A stretch of DNA of 64,000 nt. Origin: Silvanigrella paludirubra (GTDB lineage Bacteria; Bdellovibrionota_B; Oligoflexia; Silvanigrellales; Silvanigrellaceae). Below, in pieces: positions 61,267 through 64,000 of this stretch. The DNA lies in contig NZ_WFLM01000001.1 in assembly GCF_009208775.1 (NCBI RefSeq), forward strand, positions 186,001 to 250,000. Direction: 5' to 3'. Position 1 is the stretch's first letter, and each line of letters starts with the position of its first letter. The notes below the pieces were generated by a model. It saw only the letters and a list, made by a program, of their open reading frames with translations. It had not been told where the DNA came from and searched no databases. The position numbers were made by a program, and so were the translations under genes.

Positions 61267-62349
61267 ATGGCTATTTATATCGCCAAGAGCAAAAAAGAAG
61301 AAAGAATGCTTCAGATCGGAAGCAACAAGTTTGAACTTGTTGATTTCAGATTGAAAGACTTCCCTGCAGGCGCTGATATGTCTCATCCCGCTGCTTATGA
61401 AGGCATTTATGGTATTAATATTGCTAAGGTTCGTGAAATCAATAAAATCAGCCAATTTACTAAAATGCCAAATACCCATGAATGTATTGAAGGATTGCTA
61501 GAACTTCGTGAAGAAGCTATCCCAATTGTAAATTTAGCAAAATATTTAGGCTATGAAAATCATGCACTAAGAAGCACAGATAATATTATTATTTGTGAAT
61601 TTAATGGTTTAGTTACTGGATTTGTTGTGCATCAAGCAATGAGAATCCGCCGTATTTCTTGGGAGGCCATTTTACCTCCTACAAGATTGATTGGACGCGA
61701 AGGTGGTTGCGTAACAGGAATGCATAAATTAGTTAAAGGTCCAGACAATGAACGTGATTTAATGCTTCTTATTTTGGACTTTGAAAAAATTGTTGCAGAA
61801 ATTAATGGTGAAACTTACGCTCTTAATAAATTCTCAGAAGACAAACAAAATAATCGTGTTCAAACGAATACAGATGAAACTCGGACTGTACTTGTAGTCG
61901 ATGATAGTGCGACTGCAAGAACTCAAGTTGAACTTTTCTTAACTCAACATGGTTATCGAGTGATAACGGCAACAGATGGTGAGGAAGGTTTATTCACATT
62001 ACAGGCTTTACTAGATCAGGCTAAAAATGATGGCAAAGAGATTACAGATCTTGTTCAAGTTGTCGTTTCCGATGTTGAAATGCCACGCATGGATGGTCAT
62101 GCATTTACTCAAGCCATTAAAAAAGATCCAAAATTAAGTTCTCTTCCCGTGATTATGCATACCTCTCTTTCTGGTCGGGCAAATCAAGATGCGGTGAAAT
62201 CTTTAGCAGATGAGTATGTTGTTAAATTTAATGGAGATGCTTTAATTGCTACAGTAAATCGTATCTGGAGAAAACTAATGGATAAGAAAGAAACAAACAG
62301 AACGAGTGAATTAAATGAGACGGATGACGATACAGACATGGCATCTTAG
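61267..62349 (+). CDS. cheV: Chemotaxis protein CheV (CheW fused to a receiver domain)
   Basis: A 360-residue hybrid. Residues about 15-185 are CheW-like (FELVDFRL, INKISQFTKMPNTHECIEGL, HQAMRIRRISWEAI). Residues about 205-330 are a receiver (VLVVDDSATARTQ, VVVSDVEMPRMDGHA, MHTSLSG, YVVKFNGDAL). All phospho-transfer residues are kept. CheV is a phosphorylatable coupling protein. It lies 33 bases after cheA. Confidence 0.95.
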   Translation: MAIYIAKSKKEERMLQIGSNKFELVDFRLKDFPAGADMSHPAAYEGIYGINIAKVREINKISQFTKMPNTHECIEGLLELREEAIPIVNLAKYLGYENHALRSTDNIIICEFNGLVTGFVVHQAMRIRRISWEAILPPTRLIGREGGCVTGMHKLVKGPDNERDLMLLILDFEKIVAEINGETYALNKFSEDKQNNRVQTNTDETRTVLVVDDSATARTQVELFLTQHGYRVITATDGEEGLFTLQALLDQAKNDGKEITDLVQVVVSDVEMPRMDGHAFTQAIKKDPKLSSLPVIMHTSLSGRANQDAVKSLADEYVVKFNGDALIATVNRIWRKLMDKKETNRTSELNETDDDTDMAS

Positions 62350-62366
62350 TTTAAACGGAGTTTTTT

Positions 62367-63395
62367 ATGGCTATTAATGTTCTTATTGTTGATGATTCCC
62401 CTACAGTTTGTGCAATGCTTTCTCAAATTATGGGAAATGCAGGGTTTAACGTTGTTGGTATTGGGAAATCAGCTGAAGAAGGGCTAGAATTGGCCGCAAA
62501 ACTAAAACCTGATGTAATTACATTAGATATAGAAATGCCAGGAAAAAGTGGCTTACAAGCACTGCCTCTTATGCAAAAAACTTGTGATGCCGCAATAATA
62601 ATGTGTTCAACTCTTACAAATCAGGCTGCTCAAGCGACTTTACAATCTCTTGAAAAGGGAGCTTTTGACTACATCCCTAAGACAGAAATTGGAAAATCAT
62701 TTACTCCTGATATGTTAAAAGAAAGAGTAACAAACGCTTATGCTTTTGTTACTCAAAAGCGTAAAGGTGAATCAAATTATAAACCAAGTGTTCCCATAGC
62801 TTCTTTGCCACACCAAACTGTCAAAGCAATCGTTATTGGTGTATCAACTGGAGGGCCAGCTGCTCTACATAAATTATTTAATGCTTTGCCTGTAATGCCA
62901 GTTCCTATTGTTGTTGTTCAACATATGCCAGCAGCCTTTGTTGCTTCGTTAGCAGAAAGAATTGCACAACAAACAAAACATAAAACATCTGTAGCAAAAG
63001 AAGATTATACTTTAGTGCCTGGTGAAATATGTTTTGCACCTGGTGATTTGCATGTTTTATTTAAAAAAATGGGTAGCAGACTTTATTGCGGTTTAAGTGA
63101 AGAACCTCGTAATATATTACATAAACCTTCAGCGGACGTTCTTTTTCAATCTGCTGCTGAAGTTATGGGTAAAGAATTATTAGGTGTCATTTTAACAGGA
63201 ATGGGTAGAGACGGTGCAGATGGTGGAAAAACCGTTCGTTCTCGTGGCGGTATGATTTTAGCAGAGAGTAAAAGTTCTTGCGTAGTATACGGTATGCCAA
63301 AAGCTGCTATCGAAGCAAGAACAGCAAATTTTGAATTTGATTTACAAGACATGGCAGCGGCTATAACTAAAATTGTAACTGGAAAAACGATATAA
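62367..63395 (+). CDS. cheB: Chemotaxis protein-glutamate methylesterase CheB
   Basis: A 342-residue enzyme. The receiver is N-terminal (VLIVDDSPTVCAML, VITLDIEMPGKSG). The methylesterase domain has catalytic Ser in GVSTGGPAALH, His in VVVQHMPAAFV and Asp in LTGMGRDGADGG. It removes methyl groups from chemoreceptors for adaptation. No cheR or receptor gene is in the window. It is last in the operon and followed by a terminator. Confidence 0.97.
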   Translation: MAINVLIVDDSPTVCAMLSQIMGNAGFNVVGIGKSAEEGLELAAKLKPDVITLDIEMPGKSGLQALPLMQKTCDAAIIMCSTLTNQAAQATLQSLEKGAFDYIPKTEIGKSFTPDMLKERVTNAYAFVTQKRKGESNYKPSVPIASLPHQTVKAIVIGVSTGGPAALHKLFNALPVMPVPIVVVQHMPAAFVASLAERIAQQTKHKTSVAKEDYTLVPGEICFAPGDLHVLFKKMGSRLYCGLSEEPRNILHKPSADVLFQSAAEVMGKELLGVILTGMGRDGADGGKTVRSRGGMILAESKSSCVVYGMPKAAIEARTANFEFDLQDMAAAITKIVTGKTI

Positions 63396-63428
63396 ATTAT
63401 GATTATGAATTTAAAAATTATCTTTAAC

Positions 63429-63466
63429 AAAGCTTCAAAATAAAAATTTGAAGCTTTTATTTTTTT
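63429..63466 (+). terminator. Intrinsic terminator after the chemotaxis operon
   Basis: An 11-bp perfect stem (63429-63439 with 63447-63457, 7-base loop) is followed by a T-rich run to 63466. It lies 34 bases after the cheB stop. Confidence 0.9.
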
Positions 63467-63530
63467 CAAAAAAAAATCAATGTTAAAATTTTAATAAATA
63501 AAAATGAATCTACAGGAGTTTCAGATTTAA

Positions 63531-64000
63531 ATGAAGAAAGAAATAATTTTTATAATATTAATTATTTTTCTTATATCATTAAATCAAAAATTATTTGCTT
63601 CAAAATCATCAGATTTTATTATAGATTCAGGATTTTCAATGGTAAATTTTGCAGGAGATAATTTTACAGGTGGAAATGTAAAATTATCTTTGCTTAGTCC
63701 CATTTATCATAGCCAGCCTGATAATCTAGACATTGTTCTTGGTGGAGGTATACGGATAGAAAGAGTAGATTATTTAACGCAAGAAAAATACTATGGTTAT
63801 GCAACAACAATAAATTCATTTGAAGTTGGAATAATTACTGGATTAAGATATAAAATACTTCCTGAATTAAGGTTTTTTCTATTGCCTTCATTTTATTATT
63901 CACCACATACTATTTTTGAAAATAAAATATATTTAAATAATACAGATATCATTAAAGAAGCATCTGTCGATTATAATTTAAATACAGGCATAGATTTAAA
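63531..64000 (+). CDS. Exported beta-barrel-like protein, 5' part
   Basis: An open frame starting at ATG 63531 (AGGAG 12 bases upstream) continues past the window edge; 156 residues are visible. It has a signal peptide (IIFIILIIFLISLNQKLFA) and a strand-like mature part (DNLDIVLGGGIRIERVDY, EVGIITGLRYKILPELRFF). It is probably an outer membrane barrel. The function is unknown and the 3' end is missing. Confidence 0.72.
   Translation, partial: MKKEIIFIILIIFLISLNQKLFASKSSDFIIDSGFSMVNFAGDNFTGGNVKLSLLSPIYHSQPDNLDIVLGGGIRIERVDYLTQEKYYGYATTINSFEVGIITGLRYKILPELRFFLLPSFYYSPHTIFENKIYLNNTDIIKEASVDYNLNTGIDL

Noticed and set aside
1-64000. CRISPR array, insertion sequence, prophage, tRNA or rRNA genes, or a replication origin
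   Set aside because: No regularly spaced repeats, transposase or integrase, phage structural genes, tRNA-like folds or clusters of DnaA boxes were seen on reading both strands.

Overview
The window is AT-rich chromosomal DNA from a Gram-negative bacterium. Signs of a Gram-negative envelope include an LpxL-type acyltransferase, a BamE-like lipoprotein, several exported beta-barrel-like proteins and a TonB-like inner-membrane protein. The very low GC, six solitary periplasmic binding proteins, a CheV-containing chemotaxis operon and the mix of families suggest a Bdellovibrionota/Silvanigrellales-type organism. That placement is inference; no rRNA or tRNA gene was found to test it. The window looks like ordinary chromosome throughout: no insertion sequence, prophage, CRISPR array or replication origin was recognised.

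Layout. 1-702 is the 5' part of mnmG. 844-3831 holds three solitary binding proteins, all on the minus strand. 3856-10947 is a minus-strand glucan cluster read in the order GlgP, GT4/5 glycosyltransferase, GH57, GH15. 11011-12506 is tmk-holB. 12624-18362 holds an unknown protein, an RRM RNA-binding protein and a run of exported proteins (beta-barrels, an HExxH lipoprotein, a BamE-like lipoprotein, a thioredoxin-like protein). 18370-19327 is a DUF3626-like gene with a frameshift in A-tracts. 19546-23527 is an operon for the URC type of uracil breakdown: an MmsA-type dehydrogenase, URC1 and URC4. 23748-28004 holds a zinc-finger-less DksA/TraR protein, an OppA and unknown genes. 28028-34477 holds a FecR-domain protein followed by rnpA-yidD-yidC-khpB-mnmE.

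34616-41213 holds another binding protein, a zinc alcohol dehydrogenase and a type III restriction-modification pair whose Res subunit seems to lack its nuclease domain. 41232-44021 holds an unknown gene, mreB and a TonB-like protein. 44164-48895 begins with a cyclic-nucleotide-binding domain fused to a full aspartase, followed by a STAS-like signalling protein and a DHA2-type MFS exporter. 49057-57529 is mixed housekeeping: GNAT, LpxL-like acyltransferase, a C2H2 zinc-finger protein, ferredoxin, dapF, a second OppA, folE and yhbY. 57679-63395 is a chemotaxis operon, cheY-cheW-STAS-cheA-cheV-cheB, with a possible sigma-28-type promoter and a clear terminator. A truncated exported protein runs off the right edge.

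How the genes work together. Glucan phosphorylase, GH57, GH15 and the glycosyltransferase make a compact storage-glucan turnover module. The URC operon plus the CoA-acylating dehydrogenase would carry the three-carbon piece of uracil to acetyl-CoA. RnpA, YidD, YidC, KhpB and MnmE form the usual RNA-processing and membrane-insertion block, here without rpmH in front or mnmG behind. The most unusual items are the cNMP-domain/aspartase fusion with its STAS-like neighbour, the URC operon, the canonical C2H2 finger, the nuclease-less Res and the frameshifted DUF3626-like gene.
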